Part shown: in pieces, positions 33,133-40,470 of the stretch
Numbering within the stretch: position 1 is the stretch's first letter
Layout of the letters: each line of letters begins with the position of its first letter
Assembly (NCBI RefSeq): GCF_036621135.1
Contig: NZ_JAZIBG010000041.1
Location: 1-64,000, forward strand
Direction: 5' to 3'
Origin: Aquincola agrisoli
Lineage (GTDB): Bacteria; Pseudomonadota; Gammaproteobacteria; Burkholderiales; Burkholderiaceae_C
Length of the DNA: 64,000 nucleotides
Notes under the pieces: generated by a model
What the model was told of the DNA's origin: nothing
What the model saw: only the letters and a program-made list of their open reading frames with translations
Database searches by the model: none
Program-made: the position numbers and the translations under genes

Positions 33133-33660
33133 ATGCCACCGAACACGACCGACCTTTCCGACGCCGACGAGCGCCCCAGCAAGACGCTGCTCAAGAAGCA
33201 GGCGCACGAGCTGCAACGACTGGGTGAGGCCCTGGCGGCGCTGCCCGACGACCGCCTGGCCGGCGTGCCGATGCCGGAGGCCCTGCTGGAGGCCCTGCGC
33301 GAGACCCGCCGCATCCGGTCGCATGAAGGCCGGCGGCGCCACCTGCAGTACGTCGGCAAGCTGATGCGCCGGACCGACACCGAGCCGCTGCGCGAGGCCG
33401 TGGCGGCGGCCCAGCTCGGCAGCGCCCAGAGCACGCTGGAGCTGCACCGGCTGGAGCAGTGGCGCCTCGAGCTGGTCAACGACGACGAGGCGCTGACGCG
33501 CTGGATGGCCGAGTCGCCGGGCACCGACCTGCAGCACCTGCGCAGCCTGATCCGCGCTGCCCGCAAGGAGGCGGTGCTGCCGCCGGAGCAACGGCACGGC
33601 AAGGCCTGGCGCGAGCTTTTCCAGTTCGTCAAGACGCAGCGCTCCGCGCAGGACGACTGA
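33133..33660 (+). CDS. yjgA: Ribosome-associated assembly protein DarP (YjgA)
   Basis: A 175-residue DUF615 protein. The family binds late 50S ribosomal precursors and helps mature the peptidyl-transferase region. Typical blocks are PSKTLLKKQAHELQRLG near the N terminus, RRHLQYVGKLMR in the middle and FQFVKTQ at the C terminus. The ATG at 33133 was chosen over an in-frame ATG at 33073, which would overlap the start of pmbA on the other strand. Confidence 0.93.
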   Translation: MPPNTTDLSDADERPSKTLLKKQAHELQRLGEALAALPDDRLAGVPMPEALLEALRETRRIRSHEGRRRHLQYVGKLMRRTDTEPLREAVAAAQLGSAQSTLELHRLEQWRLELVNDDEALTRWMAESPGTDLQHLRSLIRAARKEAVLPPEQRHGKAWRELFQFVKTQRSAQDD

Positions 33661-33721
33661 TCCGCCGCCGCCGGCGCTCGCGCAGCACGGCGAATCCCAT
33701 GCCTTTGAGGAGCACCCTGCG

Positions 33722-34318
33722 ATGACCTCGTTCGACAGCATCAAGATCGGCCTCGTCTCGGTGAGCGACCGCGCCTCGGCCGGCGTCTACGAAGACAAGG
33801 GCATTCCTGCCCTGCGCGACTGGCTGGGCCGCGCGCTGCGCAACCCGATCGACTGGGAAACGCGGCTGGTGCCCGACGAAGAGGCCGCCGTCAGCGCCGC
33901 GCTGCGCGAGCTGGTCGACGACCGCGGCTGCCACCTGGTGCTGACGACCGGCGGCACCGGCCCCGCGCCGCGCGACCTCACGCCCGAGGCCACGCTGGCC
34001 GTCGCGGACAGGGTGATGCCGGGCTTCGGCGAGCAGATGCGCCAGATCAGCCTGCGCTTCGTGCCCACCGCGATCCTGTCGCGCCAGGTCGCCGTCATCC
34101 GCAAGCAGGCGTTGATCATCAACCTGCCCGGGCAGCCCAAGTCCATCGCCGAGACGCTCGAAGGGCTGCCGCAGGCCGAGCCACCGATGCCGGGCATCTT
34201 CGCCGCGGTGCCCTACTGCGTCGACCTGATCGGCGGTCCGTACATCGAGACCGATCCGGCCGTGTGCCGCGCGTTCCGCCCGAAGTCGGCCCTGCGCCAG
34301 GCAGGCACCGCCGCATGA
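33722..34318 (+). CDS. mog: Molybdopterin adenylyltransferase
   Basis: A 198-residue MogA that adenylates molybdopterin before molybdenum insertion. The nucleotide-binding loop TTGGTGPAPRDLTPEAT and the early VSVSDRASAGVYEDKG block are diagnostic. GAGGAG lies upstream of the ATG. The nitrate reductase NasA encoded at the left of the window needs this cofactor. Its stop overlaps the start of the next gene as ATGA, which is a surprising partner for a cofactor enzyme. Confidence 0.95.
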   Translation: MTSFDSIKIGLVSVSDRASAGVYEDKGIPALRDWLGRALRNPIDWETRLVPDEEAAVSAALRELVDDRGCHLVLTTGGTGPAPRDLTPEATLAVADRVMPGFGEQMRQISLRFVPTAILSRQVAVIRKQALIINLPGQPKSIAETLEGLPQAEPPMPGIFAAVPYCVDLIGGPYIETDPAVCRAFRPKSALRQAGTAA

Positions 34319-35940
34319 GGCGCGCCCTGCCGATCCTGGCGCTGGCGCTGCTGCCGCTGGCAGCCGCGGCCGCCGAAGCGACGCTGCCGATCGAGGTGCG
34401 CGAGGGCGACACGCTGTGGCGCCTGTCGAACGAGGTGTTTGCCGGCCCCGCGGCCTGGCGCGAGGTGGCCCGGCTGAACCGCCTGCCCGACGGCAACCGC
34501 ATCTACCCCGGCCAGGTGCTGAACGTGCCGCAGCGGCTGCTGCGCACCGATCCGGTGGCGGCCCGGCTCGTGGGCGTCGAGGGCGATGTCCGCGTCGACG
34601 GCCGCCCCGCCTCGGCCGGCACCATCCTGGGCGCCGGCCAGGCGCTGACCACGGCGGGCAACGCCTCCGCCGTCGTCGAACTGGACGACGGCTCCCGCGT
34701 GCGGGTGCAGCCGGCCAGCGAGGCAGGGCTCGCGCAGAGCGCCCGCGTGGGGGCCCGCCCCGACGACGACGGCTTCTTCGCCGGCACCATGCGCCTGGTG
34801 CGCGGGTCGCTCGAAGTGCTGGCCGCCCGGCTGCTGCGCGCCAAGCCGCTCGAAGTGCAATCGCCGACCGCCGTGATCGGCGTGCGCGGCACCGAGTACC
34901 GCGTGCACCACGGCGACGACCTCGGCACCCGCACCGAGGTGCTCGAAGGCCTCGTGCGCGCCGATCCGGCCGGCCGGCCGGAGGCCGGCGTCGACGTCGC
35001 CATGCACTACGGCGCCGCCGTGGGCGGCCCCGCAGCGGCCGCGGTGCTGCGGCCGCTGCCGCCCGGCCCGGCGCTGGGCGAGCTGCCCGGCACCTTCGAG
35101 CGCCCTGTCGTGCGCTTCGCGGTGCCCGGCGAGGCGACGGCGCTGCGCGTGCAGGTGGCGCACGACGAGCGCTTCGAGCGCATCGTCAGCGACGAACGCC
35201 TGCCCGCCGGCGCCGAGGTCCGCATCGCCGGGCTGCCCGACGGCGACTGGTCGCTGCGTGTGCGGCGTGTCGACGCGTCGGGCATCGAAGGGCTCGACAG
35301 CACGCACCGCTTCACACTGGCCGCCCGGCCCGAGCCGCCCGCCCCCTCGGCACCCCGCGCAGGCGGCCAGGTCGGCGCAGGCACCGTGTGGTTCACCTGG
35401 GCGGAATCGCTCGAGGCGCAGCACTACCACCTGCAGGTGGCCCGCGACGCGGCCTTCACCCAGCTCGTCTTTGCCGATCCGCAGATCGTCGGGCCCCGCA
35501 TCGCCGTCCACCTGCCCCAGGCCGGCAACTACCACTGGCGCATCGCCAGCGTACGGCCGCCCCAGGGCGAGCGCCGCACGCAGGGCCCGTGGAGCGACCC
35601 GCAGGCATTGACGGTGCGCGCGGCCCCGCCGGCCGCGGGCGGCGGGCTGTCGTCGGACGGGCGGCAGCTCGACCTGCGCTGGACCGGCCGCCCCGAGGAC
35701 CGGCAGCAGGTCGAACTCGCGCGCGACGAGGGCTTCACGCAGGGCGTCGTGCGGGCGGAGCTGGATGCGCCGAACTGGACGCTGCCGCGTCCCGAGCAGC
35801 CCGGCACCTACTATTTCCGCTACCGCAGCGTCGAGCCCGACGGCTTCGTCACGCCATTCAGCGGCACCTTGAAGCTGGAGATCGAGCGCGACTGGCGAGG
35901 CCTGTGGCTGCTGGGCGTGCCGCTGCTGTTCGTGCTGTAG
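34315..35940 (+). CDS. Exported LysM-FecR domain protein
   Basis: A 541-residue exported protein. A signal peptide covers about 1-22 (ALPILALALLPLAAAAA). LysM follows at about 26-75 (VREGDTLWRLSNEVF...IYPGQVLNVP), binding peptidoglycan. A FecR-type domain spans about 85-200, ending in the hallmark VIGVRGTEYRV. The rest (about 240-520) holds repeated beta-sandwich-like units with Trp and Tyr patterns (YHLQVARDAAFTQLVF; QVELARDEGFTQGVV). The C terminus is a hydrophobic stretch (GLWLLGVPLLFVL) that stops abruptly. Such proteins are common in beta-proteobacteria near CHASE2 cyclases or kinases, none of which is here. Function unknown; envelope sensing or scaffolding is likely. Confidence 0.87.
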   Translation: MRRALPILALALLPLAAAAAEATLPIEVREGDTLWRLSNEVFAGPAAWREVARLNRLPDGNRIYPGQVLNVPQRLLRTDPVAARLVGVEGDVRVDGRPASAGTILGAGQALTTAGNASAVVELDDGSRVRVQPASEAGLAQSARVGARPDDDGFFAGTMRLVRGSLEVLAARLLRAKPLEVQSPTAVIGVRGTEYRVHHGDDLGTRTEVLEGLVRADPAGRPEAGVDVAMHYGAAVGGPAAAAVLRPLPPGPALGELPGTFERPVVRFAVPGEATALRVQVAHDERFERIVSDERLPAGAEVRIAGLPDGDWSLRVRRVDASGIEGLDSTHRFTLAARPEPPAPSAPRAGGQVGAGTVWFTWAESLEAQHYHLQVARDAAFTQLVFADPQIVGPRIAVHLPQAGNYHWRIASVRPPQGERRTQGPWSDPQALTVRAAPPAAGGGLSSDGRQLDLRWTGRPEDRQQVELARDEGFTQGVVRAELDAPNWTLPRPEQPGTYYFRYRSVEPDGFVTPFSGTLKLEIERDWRGLWLLGVPLLFVL

Positions 35941-35951
35941 GCGCAGCGGAA

Positions 35952-35972
35952 GGGCCCGGCGGCGCCGGGCCC
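35952..35972. terminator. Hairpin between convergent LysM-FecR gene and cysE
   Basis: Perfect 9-bp stem GGGCCCGGC / GCCGGGCCC with loop GGC in the 36-bp gap between facing stop codons. No T-tract, but the stem is very stable and should act in both directions. Confidence 0.65.
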
Positions 35973-35976
35973 CGGG

Positions 35977-36756
35977 TCACTTGACGAGCCGGTTGAGGCC
36001 GTCGGCGTCGAAACGCTCGGTGGTCTGGGCGTCCTGCGGCACGCAGTCGGCGCCGGGCAGCTCGCGCGAACGCGAAGACAGCTTCTCGATCGCCTGCCAC
36101 AGCAGCGCGATCTGGTGCTCGTGGCCCGAAGCGTTGTCGATCAGCCCCTTCATCGCCTGCGCCACCGGATCGTCGCCCTGCGTCACGCCGTAGGCCGAGA
36201 ACCCCATGCGCGCGGCCGCCGCCTCGCGCGCGGCCTCGGCGTCGGCCTGGATCACGCGCGCCGGGTTGCCCACCGCGGTGGCACCCGGCGGCACCGGCTT
36301 GACCACCACCGCGCCCGAGCCGATGCGGGCCCCGTCGCCCACCGTGAACCCCCCGAGCACCTGAGAATTGGCGCCGACGATCACGCCCCGGCCCAGCGTC
36401 GGGTGCCGCTTGGCCCCGCGCGACAGCGAGGTGCCGCCGAGCGTGACGCCCTGGTAGATCGTGCATTCGTCGCCGATCTCCGCGGTCTCGCCGATCACCA
36501 CGCCCATGCCGTGGTCGATGAACACCCGCCGGCCCACCGTGGCGCCGGGGTGGATCTCGATGCCCGTCAGGAAGCGGCCGATGTGCGACACGAAGCGCCC
36601 CAGCCACTTCAAGCCGTGGTGCCAGCACCAGTTCGCCCGCCGGTGCAGCACCAGCGCGTGCAGGCCGGGGTAACAGGTGAGCACCTCCCACGTCGAGCGC
36701 GCCGCGGGGTCGCGCTCGAGGATGCAGGCGATGTCTTCACGCAATCGGCTGAACAT
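35977..36756 (-). CDS. cysE: Serine O-acetyltransferase
   Basis: A 259-residue CysE that acetylates L-serine with acetyl-CoA, the first step of cysteine synthesis. The N-terminal helical domain (about 1-65) is followed by left-handed beta-helix hexapeptide repeats from GIEIHPGATVGRRVFIDHG onward; DHGMGVVIGETAEIG and VTLGGTSLSRGAKRHPTLG are signature blocks. The C-terminal tail (after about 175) is longer than in the short plant-type forms and lacks an obvious terminal Ile for cysteine-synthase docking (it ends NRLVK). It lies 48 bases after trmJ. Confidence 0.95.
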   Translation of the reverse strand: MFSRLREDIACILERDPAARSTWEVLTCYPGLHALVLHRRANWCWHHGLKWLGRFVSHIGRFLTGIEIHPGATVGRRVFIDHGMGVVIGETAEIGDECTIYQGVTLGGTSLSRGAKRHPTLGRGVIVGANSQVLGGFTVGDGARIGSGAVVVKPVPPGATAVGNPARVIQADAEAAREAAAARMGFSAYGVTQGDDPVAQAMKGLIDNASGHEHQIALLWQAIEKLSSRSRELPGADCVPQDAQTTERFDADGLNRLVK

Positions 36757-36804
36757 GGGCGTCGGATAGGTGGAAATCGAGCCAGTGTATGCGTGCGGCG
36801 AATA

Positions 36805-37536
36805 TCAGCCGGCGGGAGGGACAAGCCGCGCCACGGTCTTGGCGATGCCCCGCAGGATGTGCACTTCGTCGGCGGTGAGGTCGAGCCGGTTGGCCGCCTG
36901 GTTCAGGCGCGGCATCAGCTTCTTGGGGGCCGCCGGATCCAGGTAGCCGATGGCCTCCAGCACCTCCCGCCAGTGCGACAGCAGCCCCTGCACGGCGGCG
37001 GCGTCGGCCGGCGCCGCCGCGGGCGCCCGGGGCACGACGCCGAAGCCGCCCAGCGCCTGCCGCCAGTCGTACGCGATCACCTGCACCGCCTGCGCGAGGT
37101 TCAGCGAGCCGTAGGCCGGGTCGGTCGGGATGCTCAGGCAGGCGTGGCAGCGGTAGACCACCTCGTTGGGCAGCCCGTAGCGCTCGCTGCCGAAGACGAA
37201 GCCGAGCCGCGCGCCGCGCGCGGCCAGCGCCGGAAGATGCGCCCGCGGTGCATGGGTCGGCGGGCCGAAATCGCGCGGCGTCATCGCGGTGGCGCAGAGG
37301 TGGTCGATGCCGTCGAGCGCCTCGTCGATCGAGGCCACGATGCGCGCGCGCACCAGGATGTCGGCCGCGCCGCTGGCCATCGCGACCGTTTCCTCCTGGC
37401 TCAGCACGTCGCCGAACCGGGGCTGCACCAGCACCAGGTCGGAGAAGCCCATGACCTTCATCGCCCGCGCGGCCGCGCCCACGTTGCCGGGATGGCTGGT
37501 GTTGACGAGGATGAAACGGGTCGGGTCGGTGGTCAT
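36805..37536 (-). CDS. trmJ: tRNA ribose methyltransferase TrmJ
   Basis: A 243-residue SPOUT-class enzyme that 2'-O-methylates the wobble-adjacent position 32 of tRNAs. Family blocks: LVNTSHPGNVGAAARAMK at the N terminus, GFVFGSERYGLPNE for the knot, and IPTDPAYGSLNLAQAVQV. The extra C-terminal helical segment (about 165-243) is typical of TrmJ. I chose the ATG at 37536; a GTG at 37548 is possible. Divergent from suhB, an arrangement common in Burkholderiales. Confidence 0.93.
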   Translation of the reverse strand: MTTDPTRFILVNTSHPGNVGAAARAMKVMGFSDLVLVQPRFGDVLSQEETVAMASGAADILVRARIVASIDEALDGIDHLCATAMTPRDFGPPTHAPRAHLPALAARGARLGFVFGSERYGLPNEVVYRCHACLSIPTDPAYGSLNLAQAVQVIAYDWRQALGGFGVVPRAPAAAPADAAAVQGLLSHWREVLEAIGYLDPAAPKKLMPRLNQAANRLDLTADEVHILRGIAKTVARLVPPAG

Positions 37537-37553
37537 CGGCAGGGGCACGCAGC

Positions 37554-37559
37554 TAAAAT
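37554..37559 (+). promoter_or_regulatory. Possible -10 box of suhB
   Basis: TAAAAT in an otherwise GC-rich gap, about 115 bases before suhB. No convincing -35 box is seen upstream, where the trmJ start lies. If used, suhB would have a leader of about 108 bases. Confidence 0.35.
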
Positions 37560-37673
37560 CGACGGGTTTTCCCGCAGCGGGGGCTGGATTGTCCGCGCTG
37601 CGCCGCTCTTTGCCCCCGCTGCCGCCCCCTTCGACGTCCCCACGTCTTCCGCCACGATTCCGATAGGTCGCCC

Positions 37674-38636
37674 ATGTCGCAAACGCTCCACCCCATGCTC
37701 AACATCGCCATCAAGGCGGCACGCGCGGCGGGCAGCATCATCAACCGGGCCTCGCTCGACCTCGAACTGCTGAAGATCAACCACAAGGGTCCGAACGACT
37801 TCGTCACCGAGGTCGACCAGGCGGCGGAACAGGTCATCATCGACACGCTGCTGCAGGCCTATCCCGGCCACGGCATCCTGGCCGAGGAATCGGGCCGCTC
37901 GCAGGGCGCGAAGGACAGCGAGTTCGTCTGGATCATCGATCCGCTCGACGGCACCACCAACTTCATCCACGGCTTCCCGGTCTACGCGGTGTCCATCGCG
38001 CTGGCCCACCGCGGCGTGGTGCAGCAGGCCGTGGTCTACGACCCGAGCCGCAACGACCTGTTCTACGCCTCCAAGGGCCGCGGCGCCTTCCTGAACGACA
38101 AGCGCCTGCGCGTCTCGCGCCGCACCCGGCTGTCCGACGCGCTGATCGGCACCGGCTTCCCGTTCCGCCGCGGCGACAACTTCAAGCGCTACATCAAGAT
38201 GTTCGAGGAGATCATGCAGAGCTGCGCGGGCGTGCGCCGCCCAGGCGCTGCCGCGCTCGACCTCTGCTACGTGGCCGCCGGCTACTACGACGGCTTCTTC
38301 GAGACCGGCCTGAACCCCTGGGACATCGCGGCCGGCTCGCTGATGATCACCGAGGCGGGCGGCCTGATCGGCAACTTCACCGGCGAGTCGGACTACCTCT
38401 ACCAGCGCGAGGTCGTCGCCGGCAACGCCAAGGTCTATGCGCAGCTGGTGCAGATCCTGGCGCCCTACACCCGCGTGATCAAGGCCGACGAGGCCGCCGC
38501 CGAGGCCGCCTCGGCCGGCGCCGAGGCCACGCCGGAGCAGGCGCTGGCCGCCAGCCTGGGCCTCGACGCGGCGGCCGAGCCGGCGGCGCCCGCGGCCCCC
38601 AAGCGCGGCCCGGTCCGCATCCGCAAGCAGGACTGA
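37674..38636 (+). CDS. suhB: Inositol-1-monophosphatase SuhB
   Basis: A 320-residue inositol monophosphatase-family protein. The metal and substrate motifs are EESG (about 69), DPLDGTTNFIHGFP (about 87) and WDIAAGSLMITEAGG (about 218). In proteobacteria SuhB also joins the Nus antitermination complex on rRNA operons. It is about 50 residues longer than E. coli SuhB because of an Ala/Glu/Pro-rich tail ending in a basic stretch (PKRGPVRIRKQD), a feature shared by many beta-proteobacterial homologues. Confidence 0.94.
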   Translation: MSQTLHPMLNIAIKAARAAGSIINRASLDLELLKINHKGPNDFVTEVDQAAEQVIIDTLLQAYPGHGILAEESGRSQGAKDSEFVWIIDPLDGTTNFIHGFPVYAVSIALAHRGVVQQAVVYDPSRNDLFYASKGRGAFLNDKRLRVSRRTRLSDALIGTGFPFRRGDNFKRYIKMFEEIMQSCAGVRRPGAAALDLCYVAAGYYDGFFETGLNPWDIAAGSLMITEAGGLIGNFTGESDYLYQREVVAGNAKVYAQLVQILAPYTRVIKADEAAAEAASAGAEATPEQALAASLGLDAAAEPAAPAAPKRGPVRIRKQD

Positions 38637-38644
38637 CGATCCTG

Positions 38645-38678
38645 CCGGCGGTCCGCCGGGAGGGCGGTGCCGCCGCCC
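38645..38678 (+). terminator. Paired hairpins after suhB
   Basis: Two stems lie in a row: CCGGCG/CGCCGG (38645-38659) and GGGCGG/CCGCCC (38662-38678). There is no T-run. They may end the suhB transcript before the diguanylate cyclase gene. Confidence 0.4.
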
Positions 38679-38810
38679 GGCGGGTGGGCACGGGGCGAAC
38701 GCCTACGCACGAATGGGCAAATCCCCCCCTGCGCCCGCCCAGGGAAGATGCCGATACGGGGGAAGTCGAAGTCCATCGCACGTCGTTCCGTGGCGATTCC
38801 CCTCCCGAGC

Positions 38811-40451
38811 ATGCCCTCCGTACCGTCCGCGCGCCGCGCCGCGGCGCGGCTGCTCGCCCGCTTGCAGCGGCACGGCATGCTGCTGGTGATCCTGGCGCTG
38901 CTGACCTGGTCCTGGGCGGTGTCGCTCTGGTTCATCGCGGAACAGAAGCGGCACCTGCTGGCGGACCGCAGCGCCGAGCTGGCGCTGATGGCCGGCGCCG
39001 TCGCCGAGCAGTCGGCCGGCGTGCTGCGCACCATCGACAGCGACCTGCGCACGATCGACCTCTGGCTGCAGACGCACCCCACCGCCGACCCCTTGCGGGA
39101 TCCGCGGCTGATGACGCTGGTCGACGAGATGCGCCGTGCATCGCGCGGCGCGATGGACCTGCGGCTGGTCGACGAAGCGGGCGGCCTCCACTACCTGCCC
39201 TCCCCCGACGGCCGGCCGCGGGCGAACGTCGCCGATCGCAGCTACGTCACGGCGCACACCCTCGGCCAGGGCCTGTCGGCCGACGGCCTGCACGTGGGCG
39301 CCCCCGTCACGAGCCGCGTCACGCAGCGCCGGGACGTGCCGGTGTCGCGGGCGCTGACCGCGCCCCCGCACCCCGCCGCGGACCACCTGCCCGGGCCGCG
39401 CATGGCCGTCGTCTTCGCCGCGGTCGACATCGAGCGCATGGCCGCCGAGCACGAGCGGATCCGCTTCAAGGACGGCGGCTCGATCGTGTTGATGCGCACC
39501 GACGGCATCCTGCTGTCGCGGGCCCCGCTGGTCCCGGCCTACCTCGGCCTGGACCTGTCCCACACGCCCCAGTTCAACGCGCACTACGGCCGGCAGGCTC
39601 GCGGCGCCTATGTATCGGACGGCGGGGCCACCGACGGCGTCGCCCGCCTCGTGAGCTACGAGCGCCTCGACGACTTCCCGGTCACGGTGCTGGTCACCCG
39701 CGGCCTGGACGAGATCTTCGGTGCCTACTACGCGCGCCTGCGCATCGTGCTGGTGCTCAGCGGGCTGCTGAGCCTGGTGGTGCTCGGCGTCACGGCCTTC
39801 CTGCTCCGCGCCCAAAGCTCGCGGCGCGCGATGGAGGCGGCGCAGCACCACCTGCGCCGCCTGGCCGCCACCGACGAACTGACCGGCGTCGTGAACCGCC
39901 GCGCCTTCATCGAGACGGCACGCGGCGAGCTGGACCGGGCGAAGCGCCGCGGCGCCACGGCCGCCGTGCTCGCGCTCGACATCGACCACTTCAAGCACAT
40001 CAACGACCGGTACGGCCACTCCGGCGGCGACCTGGTGCTGCGGGTGTGCGCCTCGCGCTGGCAGGCGGCGCTGCGCGACCAGGACGTGCTGGGCCGCCTG
40101 GGCGGCGAGGAGTTCTGCGTGCTGCTGCCCGAGACCAGCGCGGCCAACGCCGCCACGGTGGCCGAGCGCCTGCGCCGCGCGACCGCCGCCACGCCCGTGC
40201 TGGGCACGGACCAGGGCGTCACCGTCAGCGTCGGGTGGGCCGTCGCGGACGTGGACGGGGAGGCCTGGGAGTCGGTGTACGAACGCGCCGACCAGGCGCT
40301 CTACACCGCGAAGGCGCAGGGCCGCAACTGCGTACGGCCGGAGGGTGTCCCGGCCCCCTCGACGCCCGCCGCCGCCTGCACCGCCGGGGCGCACGGCGTA
40401 GAGGCCGGCCCGGCCACCGGCACGACCGCCGAGCACGACCCCGTGCACTGA
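38811..40451 (+). CDS. Membrane diguanylate cyclase with periplasmic sensor
   Basis: A roughly 546-residue c-di-GMP synthase. TM1 is at about 24-43 and TM2 at about 312-332; between them is a PDC/dCache-type sensor (RTIDSDLRTIDLWLQ, SDRSYVTAH-like block, YERLDDFPVTV). The C-terminal GGDEF domain has GGEEF at about 431-435 and an RxxD inhibitory site (RDQD) five residues before it, so product feedback is expected. A low-complexity Ala/Pro tail ends the protein. The start is uncertain: 38811 gives a short basic N terminus before TM1; ATG at 38748 or 38667 are in frame but add unlikely leaders. It converges on the next c-di-GMP gene with a 19-bp gap. Confidence 0.88.
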   Translation: MPSVPSARRAAARLLARLQRHGMLLVILALLTWSWAVSLWFIAEQKRHLLADRSAELALMAGAVAEQSAGVLRTIDSDLRTIDLWLQTHPTADPLRDPRLMTLVDEMRRASRGAMDLRLVDEAGGLHYLPSPDGRPRANVADRSYVTAHTLGQGLSADGLHVGAPVTSRVTQRRDVPVSRALTAPPHPAADHLPGPRMAVVFAAVDIERMAAEHERIRFKDGGSIVLMRTDGILLSRAPLVPAYLGLDLSHTPQFNAHYGRQARGAYVSDGGATDGVARLVSYERLDDFPVTVLVTRGLDEIFGAYYARLRIVLVLSGLLSLVVLGVTAFLLRAQSSRRAMEAAQHHLRRLAATDELTGVVNRRAFIETARGELDRAKRRGATAAVLALDIDHFKHINDRYGHSGGDLVLRVCASRWQAALRDQDVLGRLGGEEFCVLLPETSAANAATVAERLRRATAATPVLGTDQGVTVSVGWAVADVDGEAWESVYERADQALYTAKAQGRNCVRPEGVPAPSTPAAACTAGAHGVEAGPATGTTAEHDPVH

Positions 40452-40470
40452 CGGCCCGCCGGCGCGGTGC

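Noticed and set aside
38750..38757. GCCGATAC before the diguanylate cyclase as a sigma-28 -10 box
   Set aside because: No TCAAG/TAAAG-type -35 box lies 11 bases upstream, so the match is probably chance.
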